Part shown: positions 1 through 5,155 of the stretch, in pieces
How the letters are laid out: each line of letters begins with the position of its first letter
Position numbering within the stretch: the first letter of the stretch is position 1
Assembly (NCBI GenBank): GCA_900546795.1
Contig: UREG01000091.1
Location: forward strand, 1 to 5,813
Direction of reading: 5' to 3'
Length of the DNA: 5,813 nt
Source: an uncultured Veillonellaceae bacterium
Lineage (GTDB): Bacteria; Bacillota; Negativicutes; Veillonellales; Megasphaeraceae
Position numbers and translations under genes: made by a program
The notes under the pieces: model-generated
Told to the model about the DNA's origin: nothing
The model's input: the letters and a program-made list of their open reading frames with translations, nothing else
Database searches by the model: none

Positions 1-1
1 C

Positions 2-973
2 CGGCGGGAAGCTGCGGCTGCGGCTGCCGCCGGGTGCGGCGGAAACAGCCCGGCCGGCGAAGAGACGGCGGGCCGGCTGCAGATAGAAAATCTGAGCATA
101 GATAATTATTTCCTGAAAGGAACGGCGGTGCAGACGTTTGCAGAAATTCCCAAACGAGTGATCGTCGTGGGAGAAAACGAAACGGAAACGCTGCTGGCTT
201 TGGGCGCGGAAGATTCGATTGCCCTGGCGGTGGCGCAGAACAGCCGCGCCTACGCCATGCGGCCGGAAAACTGGGAAAAGTTTCAGCGCCTGAATAAAGT
301 AAAGTCCATGTACCTGAATATGGAATATATCGGCAGCCAAAAGCCGGATCTGATCGTGGCGCAGCAGTGTATTTTCATTAAAAACCGCCTGAAAAATACG
401 CAGTATTGGAATGACCGGGGGATTCGCACCATGGTGCCGATCAATACGAATTCTCCGTCCCGTCATGTGTATTCGGAAACGGTGGATCGGGAAATGCAGT
501 TCATCGGAGAGCTGGGACAGATCTTTCATAAAGAAAACGAGGCGCGGCGGATCACGGACGGTGTGTACCGCAAGATAGACGAAGTGAACGAAAAGACCAA
601 GGATCTGCCCAAGCCGAAGGTGATGATCGTGGAATTTCTCAGCACCATGGTATCGTATGACCGGTCGCGCCTGGTCGGGGATATGGTGAGCCGTATCGGC
701 GGCAAGGTAGCGGAAACTCCGGCGGTGATTACTTATGAACATATCGTAAAAGAAAATCCGGACGTGCTTTTTGTCGTATGCAGTCATCAGGATTACGGCG
801 TGTGCATCGATCATATTTTAGAAAATCCGGCGTTGCAGGAGCTGCCGTGTGTAAAGAATAAGCGGGTCTACAGCGTGCCCCTGCGGTTTACGTACAGCGC
901 GCTCTGCCGGACAGAAGACGGTCTGCAGTTTTTAGCGGAACGAATGTATCCGGATGTTATTACGGCAGAATAA
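2..973 (+). CDS. ABC transporter substrate-binding protein, Peripla_BP_2 (BtuF/FepB-like), 5' end outside window
   Basis: The reading frame is open from the left edge to the TAA at 971-973 (323 residues visible), so the gene starts upstream of the window. Seen: an Ala-rich run ending in Ala-Gly-Cys at visible residues 9-12, a Gly/Ser/Glu-rich linker, then a type III periplasmic-binding fold. Family-like stretches are IPKRVIVVG (about 49-57), ETLLALGA (62-69), GSQKPDLIVA (111-120), a long linking helix (about 162-200), RLVGDMVSRIGG (223-234) and ENPDVLFVV (251-259). Known: such proteins bind ferric siderophores, haem or cobalamin outside the membrane and hand them to a permease/ATPase pair. 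Substrate cannot be told from sequence. The Cys could be the lipid-anchored residue, but RRE lies only nine residues before it, so the true lipobox may lie further left. A GTG at 128 has an AAAGGA before it, but starting there would remove the export signal; I judge it internal. The gene ends in its own terminator, so it is probably last in its operon. Confidence 0.87.
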   Translation, partial: RREAAAAAAAGCGGNSPAGEETAGRLQIENLSIDNYFLKGTAVQTFAEIPKRVIVVGENETETLLALGAEDSIALAVAQNSRAYAMRPENWEKFQRLNKVKSMYLNMEYIGSQKPDLIVAQQCIFIKNRLKNTQYWNDRGIRTMVPINTNSPSRHVYSETVDREMQFIGELGQIFHKENEARRITDGVYRKIDEVNEKTKDLPKPKVMIVEFLSTMVSYDRSRLVGDMVSRIGGKVAETPAVITYEHIVKENPDVLFVVCSHQDYGVCIDHILENPALQELPCVKNKRVYSVPLRFTYSALCRTEDGLQFLAERMYPDVITAE

Positions 974-1019
974 AAAACGGCGTCCTATGAGGAAAAAAGT
1001 TCCTAAGGACGCCGTTTTT
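973..1019. terminator. Bidirectional intrinsic terminator between converging genes
   Basis: A perfect 14-bp stem pairs AAAAACGGCGTCCT (973-986) with AGGACGCCGTTTTT (1006-1019). The loop contains a second short stem, AGGAA (990-994) with TTCCT (1000-1004). The A-tract/T-tract ends make it work in either direction. It starts at the last base of the binding-protein stop codon and also lies about 65 bases past the glycerate kinase stop on the other strand, so it probably ends both transcripts. Confidence 0.93.
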
Positions 1020-1083
1020 CTATGCCGATGAGCGTGTGCTCGGCGGTATGGCAGCGGTTGAGGCGCTGCCGCTGCGGGTTTTA

Positions 1084-2208
1084 TCACTTCAGGAGATGGA
1101 GGACATTGGTCATGGTGCGCTCAATCGCCGATAGGCTGCGGGCGGAATCCAGCAGATCCGGGAGCGGTTCGGAATGAATGGGAAAGAAGGCCGTAACCCC
1201 TTCGTCGTAGGCGGCGTCCATGCCGCAAGAATCGATGGAGCCGGCAAGGACAATGACCGGAGTATGGCTTTCTTTGGCCTTTCTGGCAATGCCGATGACC
1301 GTTTTTCCCCGCAGGGACTGGCGGTCGAACCGTCCTTCGCCGGTGAAGATATAATCCGCTTGTGAAAAGAGGGTGTCCGCCTGAATCTGATCGAGCAAAA
1401 TGGAAATGCCCGATTCCAGCCGGGCGTGTAAAAATGCGGCCGCTCCCCCGCCCATGCCGCCGGCAGCGCCGGCTCCGGGGAGATGGGCAATGGAGAGTCC
1501 CAGATCCCGTTCGATGAGTTGGGCAAGATGGGCGAGGCCCTGGTCGAGTTTGCGGACGAGCGCCGGGTGCGCGCCTTTTTGCGGCCCAAAGACCGCGGCG
1601 GCGCCTTGCTTGCCGCAAAGCGGATTGTCCACATCACACATGGCAAGAATGGGAATCCTCTTTAGTTCCGGGAGCAGGAAGGAAGAATCAATGCGGGTAA
1701 TGTCTGTCAGTGTTTCTCCGGTAGGAATAAACGGTTCATCGCCGCGGCAGAACCGAATGCCAAGCGCGGCCGCCATGCCGCAGCCGCCGTCGTTGGTTGC
1801 GCTGCCGCCAAGACCTAAGATGATGCGGGATGCGCCGCCGCTGACCGCATGGGCGATCAGCTCGCCGACGCCGTAGGTGGTAGCGATATGGGGCAGTTTG
1901 TGTTCCCCCACTAAAGGCAGACCGGCGCAGGCTGCCATTTCGATCACCGCCGTGCCGTCCGGCAGTTTTCCATACGCCGCTTCTATTGGCGAGAGGAAGG
2001 GGCCGGATACGGTGGTTTTGATTTTTTCCCCGCCGAGAGCGGTCAAGAATGCGTCTGCAGTTCCTTCGCCGCCGTCTGCAATGGGGATCGCACGGATCGA
2101 TGCCGTCTTGTCCTGACGGCGGATTGCCCGCTCCATCGCGGCGCAGACTTCTAAAGAAGATACGCTGCCCTTAAAAGAATCGGGCATGAGAATATACTGG
2201 CTCATCAT
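1084..2208 (-). CDS. Glycerate kinase, type 1 (GarK/GlxK family)
   Basis: Phosphorylates D-glycerate with ATP in the cytoplasm, feeding it into lower glycolysis; characterised members of this family make 2-phosphoglycerate. The 374 residues match the usual family length (roughly 370-380). Family motifs in order: MPDSFKGSVSS (8-18), IPIADGGEGT (41-50), Gly-rich GLGGSATNDGGCGMAAALG (132-150), CDVDNPLCGKQGAAAVFGPQKGA (191-213, shown here as one continuous conserved block), GAGAAGGMGGG (245-255) and TGEGRFDRQSLRGKTVIG (289-306). There is no truncation or frameshift. Two tandem ATG codons begin the gene. The ribosome site AGAGG (+ strand complement 2213-2217) is 4 bases from the first ATG and 7 from the second, so a start at 2205 (373 residues) is as likely or better. 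It has its own promoter, converges on the binding-protein gene and shares its terminator. No glycolate or glycerate transporter or dehydrogenase is adjacent. Whether to call it garK or glxK cannot be decided. Confidence 0.95.
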   Translation of the reverse strand: MMSQYILMPDSFKGSVSSLEVCAAMERAIRRQDKTASIRAIPIADGGEGTADAFLTALGGEKIKTTVSGPFLSPIEAAYGKLPDGTAVIEMAACAGLPLVGEHKLPHIATTYGVGELIAHAVSGGASRIILGLGGSATNDGGCGMAAALGIRFCRGDEPFIPTGETLTDITRIDSSFLLPELKRIPILAMCDVDNPLCGKQGAAAVFGPQKGAHPALVRKLDQGLAHLAQLIERDLGLSIAHLPGAGAAGGMGGGAAAFLHARLESGISILLDQIQADTLFSQADYIFTGEGRFDRQSLRGKTVIGIARKAKESHTPVIVLAGSIDSCGMDAAYDEGVTAFFPIHSEPLPDLLDSARSLSAIERTMTNVLHLLK

Positions 2209-2246
2209 GTCACCTCTGTATGTCGTGTGATATCCTTGCTCTCTTT

Positions 2247-2275
2247 AGTATAGAGAAAAGCGGGGACTGAAACAA
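2247..2275 (-). promoter_or_regulatory. Sigma-A type promoter of the glycerate kinase gene
   Basis: Read on the - strand: -35 TTGTTT (2270-2275), a 17-base spacer, -10 TATACT (2247-2252). The predicted start is near 2240, giving a leader of about 32-35 bases with the AGAGGTG ribosome site at its end. The -10 matches 5 of 6 consensus bases, the -35 matches 3 of 6, and the spacing is ideal. Confidence 0.75.
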
Positions 2276-2278
2276 TGC

Positions 2279-2302
2279 CGGCGGGAAAACCGCCGCTTTT
2301 TT
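2279..2302 (+). terminator. Possible short rightward terminator with no clear gene ahead of it
   Basis: A 6-bp GC-only stem, CGGCGG (2279-2284) and CCGCCG (2290-2295), with loop GAAAA, is followed by C and six T (2296-2302). It has the form of an intrinsic terminator on the + strand, but no + strand gene precedes it; upstream is glycerate kinase on the other strand and its promoter. It could block antisense transcription or insulate the small downstream gene, or be a chance hairpin. Confidence 0.45.
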
Positions 2303-2397
2303 GCGGATTTTGGCATGTAAATAAAGATTCACGATTGCTTTATATGGAAAGATAAAAAAACTTCGATTGCCTTGCCCCTACATTGGCAGTCCTTATA

Positions 2398-2406
2398 TGG
2401 TATAAT
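2398..2406 (+). promoter_or_regulatory. Extended -10 promoter of the 54-residue membrane protein gene
   Basis: TGG TATAAT: a perfect -10 hexamer (2401-2406) preceded by the TGn extended element (2398-2400). No good -35 lies at 17 bases (CTACAT at 2378-2383); TTGCCC at 2372-2377 could instead serve an overlapping -10 TATATG (2394-2399) at 16-base spacing. The predicted start is near 2413, about 50 bases before the ATG at 2464. Because this -10 lies inside the in-frame extension back to a TTG at 2383, it argues against that longer start. Confidence 0.65.
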
Positions 2407-2463
2407 AAAAAGACACAGGGAAAAGCGGCAGAGAACGAAGCGGCTCGGAAAGGAGAAAAGGAT

Positions 2464-2628
2464 ATGCGTAAAAAGTGGCTTTCATGGGCTCTATACCTTG
2501 TAACCGCAGACTTGGTATATAAAATGGCTACCCGCTCTTGGGGCGATTGGCCAAGCGTTTGGTTTGGTTTTGTTCTGGGCGTATTATTTACTACGTGGCT
2601 GGTTAGGATATTAAGAAGAAATGATTAG
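2464..2628 (+). CDS. Small two-helix membrane protein, 54 residues, unknown function
   Basis: Not a protein I recognise. The start is set by AAAGGAG (2449-2455) 8 bases ahead of ATG 2464; a longer in-frame version from TTG 2383 would have to be encoded across the promoter and lacks a ribosome site. Visible: a basic N-terminus (RKKW), a hydrophobic stretch at about residues 7-21 (with one Asp), a Trp-rich turn (RSWGDWPSVW, 25-34), a clear hydrophobic helix at about 33-50, and a basic tail RRND after RIL. This predicts a helical hairpin, with both charged ends on the cytoplasmic side by the positive-inside rule. It is bracketed by its own promoter and a strong terminator, so it is a one-gene unit. 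Possible roles such as a membrane-stress or transporter-modulating miniprotein are only speculation. The existence of the gene is better supported than any function. Confidence 0.68.
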   Translation: MRKKWLSWALYLVTADLVYKMATRSWGDWPSVWFGFVLGVLFTTWLVRILRRND

Positions 2629-2647
2629 TGGGAAACTGGCGTCTCTC

Positions 2648-2680
2648 AAGGAACGTAACGGTACGTTCCTTTTTATTTTG
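2648..2680 (+). terminator. Intrinsic terminator of the small membrane protein gene
   Basis: A perfect 10-bp stem AAGGAACGTA (2648-2657) / TACGTTCCTT (2662-2671), loop ACGG, then TTTATTTTG. It lies 19 bases after the TAG stop at 2626-2628. Rightward only: the opposite strand has no T-run. Confidence 0.93.
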
Positions 2681-2933
2681 CACCGCAAAGAAAGGCTGAC
2701 GTTTTTTGCAGGGAGCATGGTCTCGTTTTCAGGAAAGCAAGAAATCTGAAAGCGAGCCGGCAGTTCCTGCGGGCGGAGAAGATGCCGGCGGCATTCTGCG
2801 GGCGGCAGCGTTGGGGAAAAGTCTTTAGCCAGAAAAACGATGCGGCGCAAAGAGGGGGCACAGGCAGGGCGGCGGCTTTCTGTCCACACGCCGTATAGCG
2901 GGGCGTTAGGGTATACGTACATAAGAGAAATAA
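2681..2933. other. Intergenic stretch with no supported gene
   Basis: About 250 bases lie between the small gene's terminator and the ribosome site of the HAD gene. I see no convincing gene on either strand. The only + strand ATG frame of note (2782-2898, 38 codons) has GGAG only three bases before its ATG and no recognisable product. The promoter of the HAD gene should be here, but I find no good -35/-10 pair; TATACG at 2912-2917 is the best -10 and lacks a matching -35 box. Confidence 0.5.
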
Positions 2934-2946
2934 AGGAGAAGGACAA

Positions 2947-3612
2947 ATGACATATAAAGCGGTAATTTTTGATTTGGACGGCACGCTGGTTAATTCATTG
3001 GAAGATCTGGCGCGAAGCGCGAATGCAGTATTGGAACATCTGGGGCTTCCCACGCACGATATCCCCAGCTATGCCTATCGGGTCGGCAATGGAATCCGGG
3101 CGCTGATGGAACGGTCGCTGCCGGAAGGACGGGTGGATCTGCTTGAAGACGCGCTGGCGCTGTTTCGGGAAGAATACGCGGCGCGTCAGCTCGTACACAC
3201 GGCGCCGTACAAAGGGATACGGGAATTGCTGGACGGCCTGCGGGAGCGGGGCATTCGGCTGGCGGTATGCACGAATAAACATGAGGAAGCGGCGATGCAG
3301 ATTGTAGAGAGATTGTTTGGCAGCGGGCTTTTTGAAGTAGTGGCCGGCGATTTGCCCGGAAGAGAACGGAAACCTTGTCCGGATACGGTGCTCTCCATAG
3401 CGGCGCGCTGGGGGCTTTTGCCGGAAGAAATCGTCTATGCCGGCGATTCGGGCGTCGATATGGAAACGGCGGTTCGGGCAGGGATGCTGCCTGCCGGCGT
3501 GCTGTGGGGATTTCGCGGCGCTGAAGAACTGCGGGCGTGCGGCGCGGCGGTGCTGCTCCAGAAACCGGCGGATTTATGGTCGGTATGGGAGCGGGAAACG
3601 AAAGGCGCGTGA
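2947..3612 (+). CDS. HAD-superfamily phosphatase, phosphoglycolate phosphatase-like (Gph/PGMB subfamily IA)
   Basis: Likely a soluble Mg-dependent phosphatase acting on a small phosphorylated metabolite such as 2-phosphoglycolate; exact substrate is not readable from the sequence. All four HAD motifs are intact: motif I DLDGTLVNS with nucleophile Asp9 and acid/base Asp11, motif II CTNK (108-111), motif III Lys142 in ERKPCPD, and motif IV GDSGVDM with Asp167 and Asp171. An alpha-helical cap (about 16-85) sits between motifs I and II, as in subfamily IA. The length of 221 residues is normal. The start is set by AGGAG (2934-2938), 8 bases before the ATG. The gene is monocistronic, with about 155 bases of non-coding tail before the terminators. 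Relatives include PpaX (pyrophosphatase) and beta-phosphoglucomutase, which the sequence does not exclude. The gph name would be a family guess. Confidence 0.9.
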   Translation: MTYKAVIFDLDGTLVNSLEDLARSANAVLEHLGLPTHDIPSYAYRVGNGIRALMERSLPEGRVDLLEDALALFREEYAARQLVHTAPYKGIRELLDGLRERGIRLAVCTNKHEEAAMQIVERLFGSGLFEVVAGDLPGRERKPCPDTVLSIAARWGLLPEEIVYAGDSGVDMETAVRAGMLPAGVLWGFRGAEELRACGAAVLLQKPADLWSVWERETKGA

Positions 3613-3769
3613 GCCGGTCATATGGCTGGAAGCTGTATATTGCAGAGCGGACGCGCAAAAAATAGCGATGTCCAAAGAGACGCGAACGTTTTTCGGAAAA
3701 ACAGACAGCGGCGCAGAAAACGCAGTGCGTGAAGGCTCGTTCTTCGGCTGTCCGGCAGGATAAAAAGAA

Positions 3770-3799
3770 AAAACGGCACAACCGGAGTCATGCCGTTTT
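3770..3799. terminator. Bidirectional terminator, strongest for bioB (leftward)
   Basis: A 9-bp stem AAAACGGCA (3770-3778) / TGCCGTTTT (3791-3799) with a 12-base loop. Read on the - strand it is followed by a long T-rich run (TTTTTTCTTTTT), making it a strong terminator for bioB, whose stop is about 55 bases away. On the + strand the tail is only TTTTC, but it may also help end HAD transcripts. Confidence 0.88.
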
Positions 3800-3817
3800 C
3801 AAAATAAAGAAAGTGCG

Positions 3818-3842
3818 GACAGCTCGCAAGAGCTGTCTTTTT
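3818..3842 (+). terminator. Rightward intrinsic terminator with GCAA tetraloop
   Basis: A perfect 8-bp stem GACAGCTC (3818-3825) / GAGCTGTC (3830-3837) closed by a GCAA (GNRA) loop, then TTTTT. It is directional: the opposite strand has no T-run after the stem. It lies 10 bases beyond the bioB stop codon on the facing strand, so it stops HAD read-through from running antisense into bioB. Confidence 0.9.
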
Positions 3843-3852
3843 CGTATGCCGG

Positions 3853-4842
3853 TCAGACGTTCGGCAGGGGAACGGAAGCGATGGGACGCTCTAAATCGGA
3901 CAGCATTTGCCGGTCCTCTTTGGGATCTTGGCCGCCTGTCGTCAGATAGCCGCCGATCATGATGCCGTTTAGGCCGCCGTTCAATGCCAATGCCTGCAGG
4001 CTGCGGAGATTCTTTTCCCGGCCGCCTGCCGTACGGATAACGGCAGTAGGGAGAATAAAGCGGAATACCGCAAACGTACGCAGGATTTCCAGCGGAGAAA
4101 GGGGCGCCTGTTTTTCCAGCGGCGTACCGGGAATGGGATTTAAGATATTGAGCGGTACGGAACGGACGCCCAGCTCTTTTAGCGTAAACGCCATTTCTAC
4201 CCGCTGTTCCGGAGTTTCGCCAAGGCCTAAGATGCCGCCGGAACAAATGGGGATTCCCGCTTTTTTGACGTTCGCCAGGACTTCGAGTTTATCGGCAAAC
4301 GTATGGGTCGTACAAATAGAAGGAAAGTAAGACGGCGCCGTTTCGATGTTGGAATGGAAGCGGGTGACGCCGATTTTTTTCAGCGCTGACGCCTGTTCGT
4401 AGGAGATCAGACCCAGGGAACAGCAGATTTCCAGCCCCGTTTCTTTTTTGATGCGTGCAAGGGCCTGCAGGATCTGATTAAACTCGTTGGGATTGCTCGT
4501 ATTGCGTCCGCTGGTTACGATGGAGAAGCGGACGGCGCCGGCTTCTTTCGCTTTTTGGGCGGCATGAAGAAGCGCGTCGGCGTCGAGAAAGGCGTATTCT
4601 TCTACCCCGGTGCGGTGATGAGCGGACTGGGCGCAGAACCGGCAGTTTTCCGGACATTTGCCGCTTCTGGCGTTGACGATCGCGCAGGCATCGACATGGC
4701 TGTCATGAAAATGCTGGCGGATTTTATCGGCCATCGCCAAGAGCAGCATGGTATCGCTGGCCGGCGTATGAATGAGAGCAATTGCCTCTTCTTTGGAAAT
4801 ATCCTGTCCGGAAAGGACGGCTTGAGCTAGTTCTATGATCAT
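3853..4842 (-). CDS. bioB: Biotin synthase (radical SAM)
   Basis: Inserts sulfur into dethiobiotin to make biotin, the last step of biotin synthesis, using S-adenosylmethionine and iron-sulfur clusters. The start is taken as ATG 4842 (329 residues): AAAGGTGG lies 8 bases ahead, whereas an in-frame extension to 4905 would cross the promoter. Motifs: NARSGKCPENCRFCAQS (57-73) carries the CxxxCxxC for the radical-SAM 4Fe-4S cluster (Cys63, Cys67, Cys70); SIVTSGR (107-113); Cys140 and Cys141 in LEICCSLG; HSNIET (163-168); TTHTFADK (178-185); CSGGILGLGET (200-210); and Arg270 in IRTAGGREKN. By my alignment Cys140, Cys200 and Arg270 match E. coli auxiliary-cluster ligands Cys128, Cys188 and Arg260, but the Cys97 position is Ser107. 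The gene stands alone, with no other bio gene in the window. Transcription is probably controlled by a BirA-type repressor at the operator just upstream. Confidence 0.96.
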   Translation of the reverse strand: MIIELAQAVLSGQDISKEEAIALIHTPASDTMLLLAMADKIRQHFHDSHVDACAIVNARSGKCPENCRFCAQSAHHRTGVEEYAFLDADALLHAAQKAKEAGAVRFSIVTSGRNTSNPNEFNQILQALARIKKETGLEICCSLGLISYEQASALKKIGVTRFHSNIETAPSYFPSICTTHTFADKLEVLANVKKAGIPICSGGILGLGETPEQRVEMAFTLKELGVRSVPLNILNPIPGTPLEKQAPLSPLEILRTFAVFRFILPTAVIRTAGGREKNLRSLQALALNGGLNGIMIGGYLTTGGQDPKEDRQMLSDLERPIASVPLPNV

Positions 4843-4844
4843 GA

Positions 4845-4873
4845 TGTAAACCACCTTTATAAAATAGTTTACA
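4845..4873 (-). promoter_or_regulatory. BirA-like biotin operator
   Basis: An exact 7-base inverted repeat TGTAAAC (4845-4851), 15-base spacer, GTTTACA (4867-4873). The half-sites equal the core of the known BirA recognition sequence (TTGTAAACC / GGTTTACAA in enterics, TTGTTAACC-like in Bacillus). The distal arm covers the predicted bioB transcription start, and the other arm lies between the ribosome site AAAGGTGG (4852-4859 on the + coordinates) and the ATG, so bound repressor would block the promoter. The spacer seems a little shorter than in E. coli; spacing varies among Firmicutes. birA itself is not in the window. Confidence 0.8.
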
Positions 4874-4876
4874 AAT

Positions 4877-4905
4877 AGTATAGGACAGGACCAGCAAATA
4901 GTCAA
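4877..4905 (-). promoter_or_regulatory. Main bioB promoter (P1)
   Basis: Read on the - strand: -35 TTGACT (4900-4905), a 17-base spacer, -10 TATACT (4877-4882), each one base off consensus. The predicted start is near 4870, inside the distal arm of the BirA-like site, giving a leader of only about 28 bases. Confidence 0.87.
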
Positions 4906-4938
4906 CGCAGCGATGGGAAAATATCGTTGACAATTTGC
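4894..4938. repeat. Interrupted palindrome overlapping the bioB -35 box
   Basis: Arms GCAAATAGTCAACG (4894-4907) and CGTTGACAATTTGC (4925-4938) pair at 13 of 14 positions (A/A mismatch at 4900/4932), with a 17-base spacer. The left arm includes the complement of the bioB -35 box. It could be an operator for a dimeric or tetrameric regulator, or an RNA stem if transcription from the upstream promoter crosses it. It is distinct from the BirA-like site. Confidence 0.7.
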
Positions 4939-4946
4939 CCATGAGA

Positions 4947-4979
4947 AAGCCCTCTTTCCGGCGTAAGGAAAGAGGGCTT
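4947..4979. other. Perfect 13-bp hairpin without a clear T-tract
   Basis: AAGCCCTCTTTCC (4947-4959) pairs perfectly with GGAAAGAGGGCTT (4967-4979) around a 7-base loop. Read leftward it is followed by TCTCATGG, read rightward by CGGACG, so neither side has the long T-run seen at the other terminators here. The leftward reading is slightly better (CTTTCTC). It lies about 32 bases downstream of the predicted start of promoter P2, so it may be a weak terminator or attenuator for that transcript. Confidence 0.6.
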
Positions 4980-5017
4980 CGGACGTGCATTCACAGTTTG
5001 TTTTTGATTACAGGACT

Positions 5018-5046
5018 AGTATACGGCGATTTCGGCAAAATGTCAA
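5018..5046 (-). promoter_or_regulatory. Upstream leftward promoter (P2) with consensus boxes
   Basis: Read on the - strand: -35 TTGACA (5041-5046, perfect), a 17-base spacer, -10 TATACT (5018-5023, one mismatch). The predicted start is near 5011, about 170 bases ahead of the bioB start codon. A weaker possible promoter in the same direction, TTCAAA-17-TATAAT (-10 at 5050-5055, -35 at 5073-5078), lies just behind it. The transcript would run into the 4947-4979 hairpin and then the bioB P1 region. Confidence 0.75.
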
Positions 5047-5155
5047 CAGATTATATTTTGCTCAGTTTACATTTTGAAAATGGGGAGACAATCCAATCAG
5101 AGAAATAAGGAAAAGTAAGGGGAAAGTCTTTCTTTTAGATAGGATTTTAGATAAA

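Noticed and set aside
1051..1075. An inverted repeat GCAGCGG / CCGCTGC between the bidirectional terminator and the glycerate kinase stop
   Set aside because: It lacks a T-run on the - strand and has only a short GGGTTTTA on the + strand; the 973-1019 hairpin already explains termination.
1400..1876. A 158-codon + strand frame opposite glycerate kinase
   Set aside because: A Pro/Ala/Ser-rich translation with no motif, lying antisense to a clearly conserved enzyme.
2383..2463. A 27-residue N-terminal extension of the small membrane protein from TTG 2383
   Set aside because: It would be encoded over the TATAAT box; ATG 2464 has a proper AAAGGAG site.
2782..2898. A 38-codon + strand ATG frame in the 2681-2933 gap
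   Set aside because: GGAG is only three bases from the ATG, the composition is not protein-like, and there is no promoter or terminator of its own.
2611..2946. A 111-codon leftward frame ahead of the HAD gene
   Set aside because: It begins at a non-ATG codon without a ribosome site, reads through the strong terminator at 2648-2680 and into the small gene, and has no recognisable domain.
3668..3763. A 31-codon + strand frame after the HAD gene, ending just before the terminator
   Set aside because: No ribosome site precedes its ATG and nothing in the translation is recognisable; more likely the HAD 3' untranslated tail.
2990..3781. A 263-codon frame antisense to the HAD gene
   Set aside because: It is a shadow of the codon bias of the real gene: low-complexity Arg/Pro/Ala-rich translation, opposite to a gene with all four HAD motifs.
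4724..4990. An 88-codon leftward frame between the mocR and bioB genes, possibly a leader peptide
   Set aside because: It has no ribosome site, runs through the hairpin, palindrome and promoter, and enters bioB out of frame; the product resembles no family.
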